A DNA stretch of 64,000 nt from Parachlorella kessleri (lineage: Eukaryota > Chlorophyta > Trebouxiophyceae > Chlorellales > Chlorellaceae): contig BBXU01000446.1 of assembly GCA_001598975.1 (NCBI GenBank), positions 1-64,000 on the forward strand, in the 5' to 3' direction. Below are positions 11,048 to 23,200 of the stretch, one piece after another (within the stretch, counting starts at the first letter, position 1; the number at the start of each line of letters is the position of its first letter). A model generated the notes under the pieces. That model did not search any database and was not told where the DNA came from. It was given only the letters and a program-made list of their open reading frames with translations. The translations under genes and the position numbers were made by a program.

Positions 11048-14000
11048 CTAGGGTGCCAGGCGCTCCAGTATCCAGGTACCCCCCTCCAGCCGGTACCGCA
11101 ACCGGTCATGGAGCCGGCTGGGCCGGCCTGCACCCCCAGCATGCAGGCAAGCAAGTGGGGACTGAGGTATTGACGCTGCGGGTGCTGAGCAAGCGCTCAC
11201 AGTGTACTCACGGTACGAAACACGATCACCAGTTCTCCAGGTGCGCTGCAATCTCTCTGGCTGCCATGGCCATCAACAGCGGGAGGCCTTGGCAGCAGGT
11301 CAAGGTGGGGTAAGGTGGCGGCAGGGCATTTGCCCACTGCTGTCCCCTCCGCAAGCACCGGCAGGCACCACCCGTCACACTGAGCCACAAAGCACATGGA
11401 GCACAGGGTCCGGTGCTTGGTGGTACCAAGCACGCCTTGCAGGGGTTGGCATGGCAGGGCGAACTGCTTACCCTGCCAGAACTCCACCACGTGCGGTCGC
11501 ACCAGGAAGCCCCCCCAGTGCGGGGGACGTGGAACAGGCGTAGACTCATCTGAAGGGGCACTATGCCGACAGACTGGATAGGGTGCGGTGGAGGTCTCAG
11601 ATGCAGCCCTTGAGGGTCAGAGCCGGCACACCAAAGCTAGCAAGCCAGGCGAAAGATCACGAGATTCTGTGCGGCCATGTCCAAGCCACCGCTGCAGCAG
11701 CACCACCACTGCAAAACACCCATCTGGTACAGCCTACTCAACCACACCGGAAAAGCCAGCCAGCCAGTCAGCCAGCCAGGTGCGGTGCTCACCTGCGTAC
11801 CGCTCTGCCAGCTCGGCTGCTCGTCGCTCCAAGTCGGCCCGCCCTCCGGGCAGCACCCTGGACTGGTCGCTCACATGGGCGCCCACCCGGCTGCCGTGTG
11901 GGCGGCTGGCAAAGTAGTCATCGGACTCCTCCTCAGGCACCTTCTCCACCGGGCCCTCTATGCGCACCTGACACCGAGGGAGGATGGGAGGGGCGCAGGG
12001 CGTGTCATGAGCATGGAGTCACAGCAGGTAGCATGCTATGGCTCGACATGCGCTAGGCACACTGCGTCACGGCAGCCGGATGCGTGTCCACTTCGTCCAG
12101 GAACCCGCCATGGTTGAAGTGACCCAATCTGCTCAGGAAGCGGGCCAGGAGAAGCGGGGCAGCTGACTGGCCCGCCGTCCACCCAGGCACGCAGACGAGT
12201 GCGCCACCGGGCCGCCACGGCAGCCACCCAACGCATTGTGCCTGCACTTTCCTGGCGGCTCCCACCAAAATGCGGCCCCACCTGCCGCTGCAGCGGCTCC
12301 CACCAAAATGCCAGGGCGGCCCGGCCGCTGTCCCCCAGCTCCGTCCCCTTGCGGCTCTCGTAGTTGGTGTAGAACACAAACCCCCGGTCGTCGAAGCCCT
12401 GCAGTCGCATGACATGCACGCGTGGCACCTCCCTTCCACTCCTCCACACTATCCAACAACCAGATATTGAACATCGGCTGTCATGCCTAGACCCTGGGTG
12501 CGGACATATCTACTACCCTGGTGACCGCCACACACAAGGCGCCCATACGCCATAGTGTGCAGCTCAGAGGCCCACAGTCGCCCCCCAGCCTTCCAGCCCA
12601 CCTTGAGCAGCACATAGCGCACAGACGGCGCCCCGCTGGCATCGCTGGTTGCCAGGGCCATGGCATTGGGCTCCCGCAGGCCGCTGGCGGTGGCCTCTCG
12701 GAACCACGAGTCAAACTGCTCCAGGGGGTGGGCAGCCACCTGCAGCCACCGGGGCAGGCCCAGAAGGTGATGCGGTGCGGGGTCTAGAGTTGGGTGGAGA
12801 GCAAAGCACACAAAAGAGATACAAACCTGAGAAGCAGCGGCCAATGAAAAGGCTACTAATGGCTGAAAAGGGGGCGACACCCGGCTGTGCGGTGGCACAA
12901 GGGCGGCCTGTGAGCACACATCAGGCCAGGGCAAGGCAGGCAGCGTGGGACTTGCTTGTACTTGTGCAGTTGCCCCTACAAGACTGCGCCCAACCCACCG
13001 TGTCCTCCAACAGCCCGTTGGCCCCCTCCCCATATGACACTCGCATGTCTGCCACGCGCTGGGCACCCTCGCCAGAGGCAGCTGCGGCAGCGCTGCCGCC
13101 AATGCGCACACACTGGGCCACGCCAGGGTAGGCGGGCAAGCGCAGCTTGTACTTGTCGCGGATGGGGGGCGGCACAAACCTACAACAACATGCGTGTGCT
13201 TGTTTGGGTGTGTTTGCGCCCCCAGAGGTAGGGGGGTGGGGGTTGGATTGCTACTGGTTTGAGAACAAAGGTCAGGGGGTATCGCACCAGCAGAAACATT
13301 GCCAGGCATGAAAGGTGTGCTGGCACTGCCATAAAAGCCCCAACCAAGACGCACGCGCACACAGCTCGCGCCACTTGCAACACCCCATCATACTGTACCC
13401 AGCACTCCTGCCGCGCTCGCACCTGCCTCCCAGGTAGTGGAATCTGCCTGAGAACTGTTGGGCGCACAGCTTGGGGGCGGTCAGCGACACCAGCATGTCT
13501 GGGCGGAGGCCCTGGCCTGTCTTGTCACCCTTCTCAACATGCCACCCGGAGGGGATGTCAACAGCCACCACAGGAGGTGGGTCGGCAGGTGGGCACATCA
13601 TCTGCACAAGGCACACAGGGGATGCCATACCACATGCTAGGAAAAATTGTTAGCGTTGGCAATCTCACAGGCTGTGGGGGGTGATGCCTGTGACTGGTGT
13701 GCATCCGTTCATGGCACACGCGCTGGCTGAGCATGAAAGGGCAAATTGTGGATAGTAGATATTCCCTCATCCCAGGCAGGGCAGAACAGAATCCCTCGCT
13801 TTTCTGGCATCAGCCCTACATTATATAAGCTGATCAGGGCAGCACTCAATGTCGACGCCCGCGCTGCACTGGGCGAGCTGTGCAACTTCACACCTTGACC
13901 AGGGCATCAAAGGGCGGCCGTGGCACCCCCGAGAAGGAGAAACCAAACATGGCATCCAGCACCACATCGTAGCGGGCCGCCAAGGGCTGCTCCGCCACAG

Positions 14001-15015
14001 CTGCCGCCTCCACAAAGGGGATGTCCAGGGAGCGACACTGTGTGACCAGCCCGGTGTACAGGGGCTTATCGGTAGGCTTGGGGTAGCAGATCTGCAATGG
14101 CAGAGGATGGCTGGCGTGCCTTCAAGCGCTGACAGCCGCAGGCTGGCGTCTGGGGCACAGCCATACTCTCAAGTCTATACCTTCTGGCACCCCTGAAAGC
14201 TGCGGCTACCCTAGCCATAAGGTGTACAGCTCTCCCAAGTGTCACCTCCCTGCTAGCCTTGATATTGACCGGCACCATATGACGCACATCCAGTGGGCGC
14301 ACCTCCACAGTGTAGCCAAAGTGGTGAAGGTGCCTGGCCGCCACCAGCCCGTCTCCCCCGTTGTTGCCCGGCCCCGCCACCACCAGTACACGCTTGTGGG
14401 TGCCGAGTGGGTACTCCGCAGCCACCGAGCCCGCCACGCTCAGCCCGGCCAGCTCCATCAACTGCACACCAAGGTCCACGGGGACTGTACTGCTAGGCTG
14501 ACCACGGCTACTTGTTGGTTTACACATGCCCCCTTGGGGCGTTGCAGAACATGACGTGTGCCACAGTGGACCGACATTGAGCAGGCAGCAAGTAATGTTA
14601 TCCAGTGAGCAAGCTTAGAAGCACACACTCCTGCCCAGCCAGCCAGGGCACACCTGATCGACGGAGAAGCCCAGAGGGCCCATGAGCTCTTGGTCTAGCT
14701 GCTGTGCGTCGGTTTGGCCCCTGCAACCACGAAAGAATTGGTGTGGGGTTTGGTGCACAGGCCACGGGGGCCACAAGTCGGCTACAGGGCAGGAAACCTG
14801 ACCCACAGGTAGGTGATGTCTCCCATGGCTTGAGCGTCGTGGACCGTGTGCGGCGTGATTTGTGCAGCCTTTGTAGCTGCAACTTGCAAGACTCTTTGCG
14901 CAAAAAGTGGTCTGTGCGATTGGCGTGAGGTTGGGGGTGCTGAGAGCCAGGTGCAGGACTTGGTAAGGGAATGCCAGCGGCGCACTCCAGCTAAACACGC
15001 ACGAGTGGCGATCAT
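11048..15015 (-). CDS. PDX3: Bifunctional NAD(P)HX epimerase-pyridoxamine 5'-phosphate oxidase
   Basis: Eleven exons join in phase into about 526 residues, like plant PDX3/PPOX. Exon 1 (14807-15015) encodes a transit-peptide-like N-terminus ending MGDITYL. Exons 2-5 (14654-14720, 14303-14461, 13894-14091, 13423-13601) encode the YjeF_N/NAXE domain: [12 protein letters not shown], the nucleotide-binding loop [30 protein letters not shown] and [10 protein letters not shown]. Exons 6-11 (12999-13179, 12602-12739, 12282-12398, 11793-11967, 11472-11549, 11048-11127) encode the FMN-dependent oxidase: [54 protein letters not shown], and the terminal RLHDRL...ERLAP signature. The oxidase makes pyridoxal 5'-phosphate; the epimerase repairs hydrated NAD(P)H. 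The location is probably the plastid. Confidence 0.93.
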
Positions 15016-15164
15016 TGGTGAACAGATCCACTGCTCAAAGGAGCTTCCGCCTGGCCTAAAATCAGGGTTTGCTTGTCAGGGCGCAAGTGTGAGGTGGCGC
15101 ACAACCCGCCAGATTTTCACCAGGACCGCTGTCCTTGGGTTGGCGGAACCACCAAACTCTTTTA

Positions 15165-15204
15165 AGATGGAAATGCAAGTGACAAGAAGGGGTCAGACAG
15201 CAGT
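15165..15204 (+). repeat. Dispersed 40-bp repeat, copy A
   Basis: It matches 51861-51900 at 36 of 40 positions, including an identical core GGGGTCAGACAGCAGT. Similarity resumes further on (GGGTGC-AGCTGCG in both). Neither copy lies in a supported exon. Confidence 0.6.
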
Positions 15205-15359
15205 GTGGCGGGTGCCAGCTGCGTCAAAAAGCAAACTCTTTTGTGAAACTGCTTTATTAGCACTTACAGCCCCTTGCACTGTTTGTGCCCAAAGGTGATG
15301 CACCTACCAGCACCCCTTGCACCTGGACTGGTGAGTGGGGAGCACTATGACCTTCCCGC

Positions 15360-15455
15360 GCTCCCCCCCCCACCACCACCACCACCTCCACCAACCCACA
15401 CACGCGCCGCCACCACCACCAGCACACAACCACACCCATACATGCGCACACACAT
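15360..15455. repeat. Poly-C / CCA / CA low-complexity tract
   Basis: A run of ten C followed by CCA triplets and ACAC-rich sequence. It is simple sequence in an intergenic region with no coding support. Confidence 0.75.
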
Positions 15456-16518
15456 CCACGCATGACATTCCCTCTTACCAAGACCGGCAGCAGAGTGGAC
15501 TGAGCTAACAAGCACTATACAGTGCTGAAATTATGGGGAGGTACCGCAAGGCTGTGTTAATATCATTTGTATAATACGGCTAGGTCGCTTGACAGTTGTT
15601 AGACAATCCGTGCAGGGGGTCAGAGTATGAGGGGCGCAACCCTCAGGGGCTGTCTCACAAGTTTGCCTGCCATGCGTGGTGCACAGAATTTCATTTCTAT
15701 GCTGCTGGCTCAATGTTATCAACTGGGGTTTGCTATGCAGGCAGCTCCGTTGCCAACAGGACCTGATCCACCTGCGGCAACTCTGGCAACACACCAGCCT
15801 GGCAGGTGGTCACCAAAGATGGGGCGGTCGTGTATTAGTTGTGCTGTGGGCCGCCGCAGAAGGATAAACTTTTGAGACTGGCCTCGAGTTGCTCAGGACC
15901 GCAGCAAGCCCAGAGAGGTTCTGTCAGGGCGACATTCATGTTTCGTAGTAGCAGCTCAGGTCAAGCCGAACTCACAGCTCAGGATAAAATAAACAGGATA
16001 TTCCAGTGGAGGTGTTCCCAATGAGGGCAGTCCCCAGTGCTTCCGCGGAATTCCGGAATGATGGAATCCAAACGTGAATCCCGGCCAGATCCGATCTTGG
16101 GCCCACGTAATAGGAAATAACTTGCTGTAATCACCACCAAGCCCTACTGCTAGGGATTCCTGCCTCCACCAAAATCATTTTGACTGCTTTTCGTCCTACG
16201 CGGTGAGCCGCACGATAAACACGTATCGGGTCCTTTTGGCAGTGGTACTAGTGAGCAGCGTTGTGTAGGCCTGCAGATTCATTCAGCTTCTGTCAGCTGC
16301 AGAGAGTTGCGTATCAGTCTACGGAAGGCTCTTCAACCCCCAGGCTAGACCGTTCCCTACCGCGGGTACACCGAGAGACCTCGGGCACCAAGGGGTGCAG
16401 CACCGAAAGGGCAGCCCCCCTTTTATTGAGGGCAGCGGGCAGAGGGACACTCCCGAGAAGACCCAGCGACTTCAGCAAGCTACACGGTGTTCGCATCCGC
16501 TCTTCAGCAGCCGCAGGC

Positions 16519-18890
16519 ATGGAGGCTGCACCAGTCTGTGTAGATGTGGAAGTCAGGCAAGCTGAGGCCAGCCACAAAGCCAACCACAAGCCGGCCCCCA
16601 AGCTTGCCAAAGTCTCTCTTCAGCGCACAGTGAGCGGCAAGAAAGAGGTTCTACCGGAGCACATAGCAGCCATCAAGGCGCAGCTTACGGCCGAGGAGCT
16701 GCAGCAGTGTGATGATGCTATGCTGTCAAGATACATCCGGGCTACAGATGGGGATCTCAAGCATGTAAGTGAGGGCTTTGTGTAGGCTTTACTCACTGCT
16801 CACCCTCGGCTTGTCACTGCTGCCGTGAAGGCAACTGTTTGCCGCCTGCAATTATTTGCACAGATGCCCTGCCGCCCTGACTACTTTGCACCAGTGAACC
16901 TACTTACCTATTTGCGTCTTTGCAGTCCGTCAAGCGCATTCATGACACCCTGGCGTGGTGGAACAAAGAGCACCCGCAGAACATGGTGTGCACAGCATGC
17001 CAGCGGAGTCCCAAGTCCCATTACATGGTAGGTCGGCCTTTCGCGGGCCTGGACCCTGTTCCCTGCCCCTCCAGTTGTGCAGAGTGGATGTGCTAGTGCC
17101 CTCCCCCTGGTATTGATATTTCCTGCTCCTTTCTGGCAGTTTCCGGCAGTGCCTTGTTTGCAAAGCCCACCCACCCGGTAGTGGTGAGACGCTCCATCTG
17201 TCATTTATGCCTCCTGCCCTGTGCATGTCTCCTGCTGTGCAGCATGTGGTTGGCCACGACGTGCACGAGCGCCCCGTCATCTACAGCTGCCTGGAGCTGG
17301 CCACCAACCGCAACATCGAGGACAACCGCACGCACATGATAGCCACTTTCCAGCAGGTCTGCGGTGGGAGAGTGACGTGTCTCATTGCTGCTTATTGCAC
17401 TGGGGTTCAGGTCGGTGCTGCCGTTTGGCTTGTCCGAGTACCGGTGACGACTGACGTGAAGTGAAGCGCTGAAGCACGCATGTGCACATTGGCAAGGTCA
17501 CTGGCTGGACCATGCTGAAGTAGCGGTAGGCACGCTAAAGAACCTTGGCGTCCCCTTATCAGGCTGTGGCAGTCCCCAATCCCCTCGTCATTAAACTTCT
17601 GAACCGCATTGCCCGCCTTGCATCCAGCATGAGCAATCTCCGCCTGCCTGCTCCATTGTTGCGTGCAGGCCATCAAACTCATGCCCGAGGGTGTGGAGTC
17701 GTGGTGCTGGGTGCTGGACTTCCATGGATTTGGCCTGGCAGACTGCGACCCGCGCCTGGCACGAATCTTCCTCAACCTGTCAGCTGCACACTACCCCGAG
17801 CGGCTCGGCCACTTCTTCATTGTATCGGCGCCCACACTGTTCAACACGCTGTGGAAGGCGATCGCGCCCATGGTGGACCCGGTCACACGGGAGAAGGTGG
17901 GTGGCTGGGGTTGACCATGCAGCGGAGGCGAGCGAGGGGCAGTGGGTAGGTAGGTCTCATTGTCGTGCAGGGGAGGTTTGGCAGCTGCATCGGGGAGGGC
18001 CTGCCAGCAGAGCGGTACTTTGTGCAGTCCTGTCAGCCATGGCAGGGACGTGGGCCTAGGGTGTGAGCTCCTTCAGTGAACTTGGAAGTCTGTCTGGGTT
18101 GGTACGATGGGCCAACATCTGCAGCCGGGCTGGCTGGTCTACAGGAGGCTGGGTTGGCTGTTGCAGGCGGCAGCCAGGCGCTGCAGCATAGCCACCATGG
18201 TTGCAGCCAGGCATGTTGTCCAATCTCAGCACTTTGTAGTTGTTTGTGGTTGCCTGCAGATCCACTTTGTGAACTTCGACAAGAAGGACAAGAAGAAGGC
18301 AGAGAACGCCAAGACGCGGGAGCTGATGCTGCGCTACTTTGACGAGGAACTGACCGACTGGCTGTTTAAGGAGATGGCCGAGAACCGCGACAAAGTGCGC
18401 GCCAAGCACAAGGCCTACAACTACCATGGTGACCGGGTGGGGCTGGACTTGTGGAGTGCGCTGTGCTTCCTGAGCGGAGCAGTCCCCCAGCAGCAGCTGC
18501 CCCGGTGCTTGGCTGGGCATGAAAAGGCACTTCTGCAACTGTAGCTCGGTTGGCTTGGGGTGGTTCGGCTGCATGCGGACAGGAGACCCAAAGCCCTTAG
18601 AAGTGGGCTGTGGTTAATGGGATCACTGAAAACGCTGCATGTGGGTCGCCATGCATGCCGCTGCCTTGCTGACTTGGGTAACCCGTGCTCCGCTGCCTTT
18701 CGCAGACCTGTCGCTGCTGGCGCACGAGGGGCCGGACCACGATGTGGTGCGGCGCAAGACAGAGGAGCGGGTGGAGGCCTCTTGCTGTTCATCGCACGAC
18801 CTGCTGGGCTCGCCGCGCCTGCTGCGGCGCCTGTCCGGCCGGCCGGAGCAGCTGCTGCCAGGGCTGCAGGCGCTCCGGGTCACGCTCTGA
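16519..18890 (+). CDS. CRAL-TRIO (SEC14-type) lipid-transfer protein
   Basis: Six exons join in phase (16519-16764, 16926-17027, 17243-17356, 17669-17896, 18260-18428, 18706-18890), giving about 347 residues. After a lysine-rich N-terminal region comes the CRAL-TRIO N-terminal helix pair (LTAEELQQCDDAMLSRYIRA and RIHDTLAWWNKEHPQ). The lipid-binding fold follows: DVHERPVIYSCLELATNRN, WCWVLDFHGFGLADC, LNLSAAHYPERLGHFFIVSA, TLFNTLWKAIAPMVDPVTRE and IHFVNF. The C-terminal tail is charged and lacks an obvious GOLD or transmembrane segment. Such proteins exchange phosphoinositides or other hydrophobic ligands between membranes; the ligand here is unknown. The ATG at 16519 is preferred, but in-frame sequence runs back to 16261. 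A CTAC pair near residue 105 is unusual for the fold. Confidence 0.88.
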
Positions 18891-20215
18891 GCTGGCGCTG
18901 GGAGCGGCAGGTGTGATGGATGGGCGGTGGGCTGAGGGTCGGAACAGGCTGGAGGTCAGTTGGGTCTGCTGATGTGAGCCAGGCATGGAGGCTTGGACGA
19001 GCCTATTGTCGCTGGTGCTGCTGGGCACATGGCGTGGCTGCTGGCTTGCTTTTCATACTAGGTAGGCATTGGGGACAGTTGCATGATTCAGAAGGGGGGG
19101 TGGCTGGCTTTCACAGCAGGAGGGCATGCTAGAGTTTGCTTCCTGGAAGTCAGGGTCGGGTTCAGGACGCAGCTGTGGAAACCTCAGATAAACCTGCAAA
19201 GATGGTCAGAGAGGTATTCGTGTGGTACCTAGGTACCATGGTCCTGTCCTGCTTGTTGGACCCTACAGGTGCCGGGGTGCTTATGTACAGTAGCAGCAAT
19301 GGGCCAGGTATAGTCTGCTGTGCTCAGATCTCCAAGCCCGTTGAAAGACTGTCCCCTTGCAAAGTGTGGCAAAGGGAAGACTGGCAGGTGGTTTTGGATT
19401 CTTGAGCCTGTTATCAAGTGGGCCTGCAAACTTGCAATGCGGAGCTGATATTGCTGCCAAAAGTGTCCCCTAGGCAGGTCACTTATTCCTGCCTTGCTAG
19501 GCAGCAGGGCTGCCTGTCAGACTTCGGCATGTTTCATTGACTGTGTGCGGAATTGCAACAATGAATTTGGAAAAATGACGTGCTCCAAACCTCATCCATG
19601 TCCCCTTAATGTTTTCTGTAAGGACTGCCTTTTGGCCTAATTACCACACCCCCTTCCCTGTGTCGATCAGTCAAATGGTGGATGTCGTGTGCTCTTAAGC
19701 TGTTGAGACATCAAGTGGCCGGGCCTTGCCTGGCAGGCATACATACTTTTGTTTCTGTAAGCACTGCTTAGTTACATTCCTTCCTACCTTGGTATTATGC
19801 TCTACTACCATGTAAACACGCACTTGCACCCTACTAGGTAGTACCGCCCTGCTGGCAGCCTTGCCGGGAAATTTCACAGCCCTTGTCCCACTTGGCCACC
19901 AGTACTAGTTCAATGCCGGCCTGCATGCTGCTATGCTCCCTGGCAACCCTAGTGGCAGCCCCCCAATGCACAATAGCGTCGTATAGCTATATCCTATCTC
20001 CACTCTGCTCCCACTACCTGCCACCCTTTCTAAATAGCGCTGAAACTAGAACGTGCACTGGCGGTGGAAGGTTGACTGGCGGTATACCGGTGCAGGCTGG
20101 AGCCAGTGGCTGTGCAGCAAGCCCTGGGGAAGGTCATGCACCGTAAGCCCACAAGCTGGGTCCCCAATTCGAAAGCCATGCGTCATGCATGACTCGGCCT
20201 GCGTCTGAAATGCCC
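18891..20215. other. Convergent intergenic region (1.3 kb)
   Basis: No supported exon. It contains a perfect 16-bp palindrome at 19223-19238 (TGGTACCTAGGTACCA). On the minus strand a TGTAAC word (19771-19776) could be the poly(A) signal of the TPR gene. The sequence is more AT-rich than the flanking exons. Confidence 0.4.
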
Positions 20216-23200
20216 TCAGTCCAACTCATACAGGTCTTCCAGGTCATCAACACTCATGCTGCCCTCGCTCCCGCCATCTGCCTCATCCTCGGAGTCCAGC
20301 TCGATTCTGTGGCAGCTGAGACTCCCAGGTGCCTGCTGTTGTGGAATCGCGTGGCTGGAAGCAGCATTCACGGCGCTTACAGCCACTGCACCCGGCCTCC
20401 ATGCGTCTCCTTGATCACCTCCCTCTGAGGGAGGCGGCACCACTTGCTGGCTGGCAGAGATGCAAGCACTATCGGCCATGCCGCCCTCCCCTGCTGGGAG
20501 TGCAGGCGTGCTGCTGCCGGTGGGAGGAAGGCTGGGGGTGGGGGCTGTGTTTGGCGCAGGCGCGGCGGTAATTTGAAGGACCGCGTCTTCCTCCCCCTCT
20601 GGCAGGGCGGGTGGCGGCTCCTGGAGCATGCCCATGCCTGCCAGCAACCCACCGCAGGCTGCACAGGGGCACACAGCCATGTGGCAAATTCAGTCAATGA
20701 GGTGGCTGCAGTGAGGTAAATTTTTCAGAGGATGTGGAAGCTGGCAGGCGTGCTATACAGACAAGTGATGGCAGCAACCAGGGGTGCAGCGTTCGGAGCA
20801 TCCAGGCACACACTGGCAGTAAAATGTAGGACATTGCACCACCCCCCAAGCACCCCACACAAGCTAGCTCCCCTGTCCAGCCGCAGCTGCAGGCTCGCTA
20901 GCCGGCCCCAGGGTCCCCTCTTCGCCCCAGCCCAGCCCAGCCCGGGCCGGCCGTCCATGCACATCACTCAGTCTACACCCGCCGCACCTTCGCTTCCCAG
21001 GGGCAGTCCAATGGTGCCGGGGCCCTTGAGGGCCTTGACCTCCTCCCAGCTCAGCAGCGGTACCCGGTACGTCTCCAGGTACTCTGGCCCCTGCTCCTGG
21101 TACACTCCCAGCACCCGCTCCACCTGTGAGCAAATGAGCATAAAGAGTTGCAGGAGCACTTGCGCACACTTCTGCTGGAATGCACCCCTCACTTCTAGCA
21201 GGAAGGTACCACATGACTTGGGGTGTGCCCTGCTGTCCCAAAACCTCCCATTCTGCCCTTGACATTATGCACTGTGTTTGCCCCTCCCCTCCCCCCCCCA
21301 CACCCCCCCACACACACATTACCACCCACTGCCAGTATGAAAGGCCTGCGGGTGGAGCTGGCTGGCACGACCCACCGTCTGCTGTGTGGCCTGGGGGTAC
21401 TGCAGTATCAGGTCCAGCTCGGTGGCCTCCATGGTCAGCAGCTTGTCCATCACAGGCTCAGGCAGCTCAGGGTACTGCAGGGGGTACCCTCACCCACGCA
21501 TGATGCTTGGCAGGGTTATGTATGGTGCACCTACCAAGTAGAAGAAAACAACACAAACGGACAACCGCATGGCTGGGCAGGATCGGAGGCTCAGCTGCTC
21601 AGAGAAGCTACTGTCCCCTATGGGACGCTTGGACATGAGCGCTTCCCGACACTCTCTCAGCTGGTAGAAGGTGTGAGCAGGTGGACACCATACAGGCAAG
21701 CTTCAGTCTTGCCATGTCCCATGGCAACTGGAGCGGCAGCATACAAACCTAGCTGCCGTGTTAAACCCCAAGTCCCAGCAGGATCACGTGTGCAGGCTCC
21801 ATGCACAGTAACTTCTGACAGCCCTCCAGAAGAAGCCCACCTGCTCGTGTATGCGCTTGCGCATCCACTCGTAGTAGTAGTAGTACTTGGGGCGCTTGCG
21901 GAGGAACTCGGGGAGCCGCTCCTCCTTCTCAGCGGCCAGCAGGGCCTCCAGCCCAGCTGACCCACGCTCCTGCAGGGGGGCAGCAACAGTCAGGGCGTCC
22001 GACTGCTGCCTGCCTGTCTGTACTGCCCTTGCGACTCATCTGCATCTCATTGGTGTGCAGCTGACTTCCAGGGAGGACATTCCTGCACGTTGTTCACGTG
22101 CCGCCAGCTCCTCTCGCTGACAGGTGCGCTGAGCTGGGGAGTGCTGCTTGGCTGTCTGCCATCCACATCCACCACCTCCCACATGTGCCCCCGCTCATCT
22201 CCCTATTCCCGCAACCACGCACTTGCCTTGGCCATTCAGCCCTCTCACTGGTGACGCCCTCACCCACCTGCAGTGCTCGAGCACATGCCTCGGGTATGCG
22301 CCGCAGCAGGCGCTCCAGGGCTGCCTCGTACGCCTCCCTGGCCTCACACTCAGGGGCAGCAAACTCCAGCGCTTTGGCCATGGACAGGGCAGCAGGCACG
22401 TTGTCCCCCTCAGCCTCCAGCACTGCAGATTGCAGGGCCAGCGCGGCTGACCAGCAGGGCACCTCTACAGGCACAGCGGCAGCACCCTCGCTGCTGCTCT
22501 TGGTACCTTTGTTGCTGGGTACCAGCGCTTGGCTGCTGCTGCTGGTGCTGCTGCCGGCGCTGCGGGAGAGGTGAACCAGGCTGGCCTGCGGGCCATAGAC
22601 AAGGGCCAGCCGCACATCCCTCAGGGCCAGCTGTGGGTGGCCGGCCCTCAGGTAAGCGGCCGACCGGAAGAAGGCAACCTCAGGGCGGCCGGGCTTGCGG
22701 CCTGTAGGCAGAGCAGGCACACCACACAAGCTGCTCAGGCGCAAACGTCCAGCTCATACCTGCCCAGAGCCTGCACGCGCCCGTGCCCTAAAGGCCCTCC
22801 ATGTCCCGCGGTTCACTAAAATGCTCTCACGATCCTACTCACAAACGAAGCAAAGGTGGCCGCTCCGCTAGCCTGCCTGTCCCGTTGCCAATGCCACCAG
22901 TCTGCCGCTGCACCCTGCCTGCCACTCCCCCCTCGCGCCCAGCCCAGTCTAGTCCACCGAAATCGAAATGCCACGGCCACACTGGGCCCCCACCTCGTGC
23001 CCAGGCGGCACACATGAGGTCACAGGCCTCCTCCCGCCACCCCTCTTCCAGCACCCCCTCGAGCTGATGCTGCAGCTCCTCTGCCAATAGCCGCCGCTCG
23101 GGAGGGATGGTCTTCAGCAGCAGCCCATCGCGGCTGGACAGGGGATTGGGAGCCTGGGCGTCCTTTATCAAGCGGGACCAGTACTGCACAGGCACTCAGG

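Larger units (their letters stand above)
15016..16518. promoter_or_regulatory. Divergent intergenic region with C/A-rich microsatellite
   Basis: This separates the NAXE-PNPOx start from the CRAL-TRIO start. It contains one copy of a dispersed 40-bp repeat (15165-15204) and a CCA/CA-rich low-complexity tract (about 15360-15455). It also contains the 5' part of a frame from 16261 that may be 5' UTR or an N-terminal extension of the CRAL-TRIO protein. No separate gene seen. Confidence 0.4.

Noticed and set aside
11583..12056. Long plus-strand frames across 11.5-12.8 kb
   Set aside because: They lie opposite well-supported NAXE-PNPOx exons and show no family resemblance.
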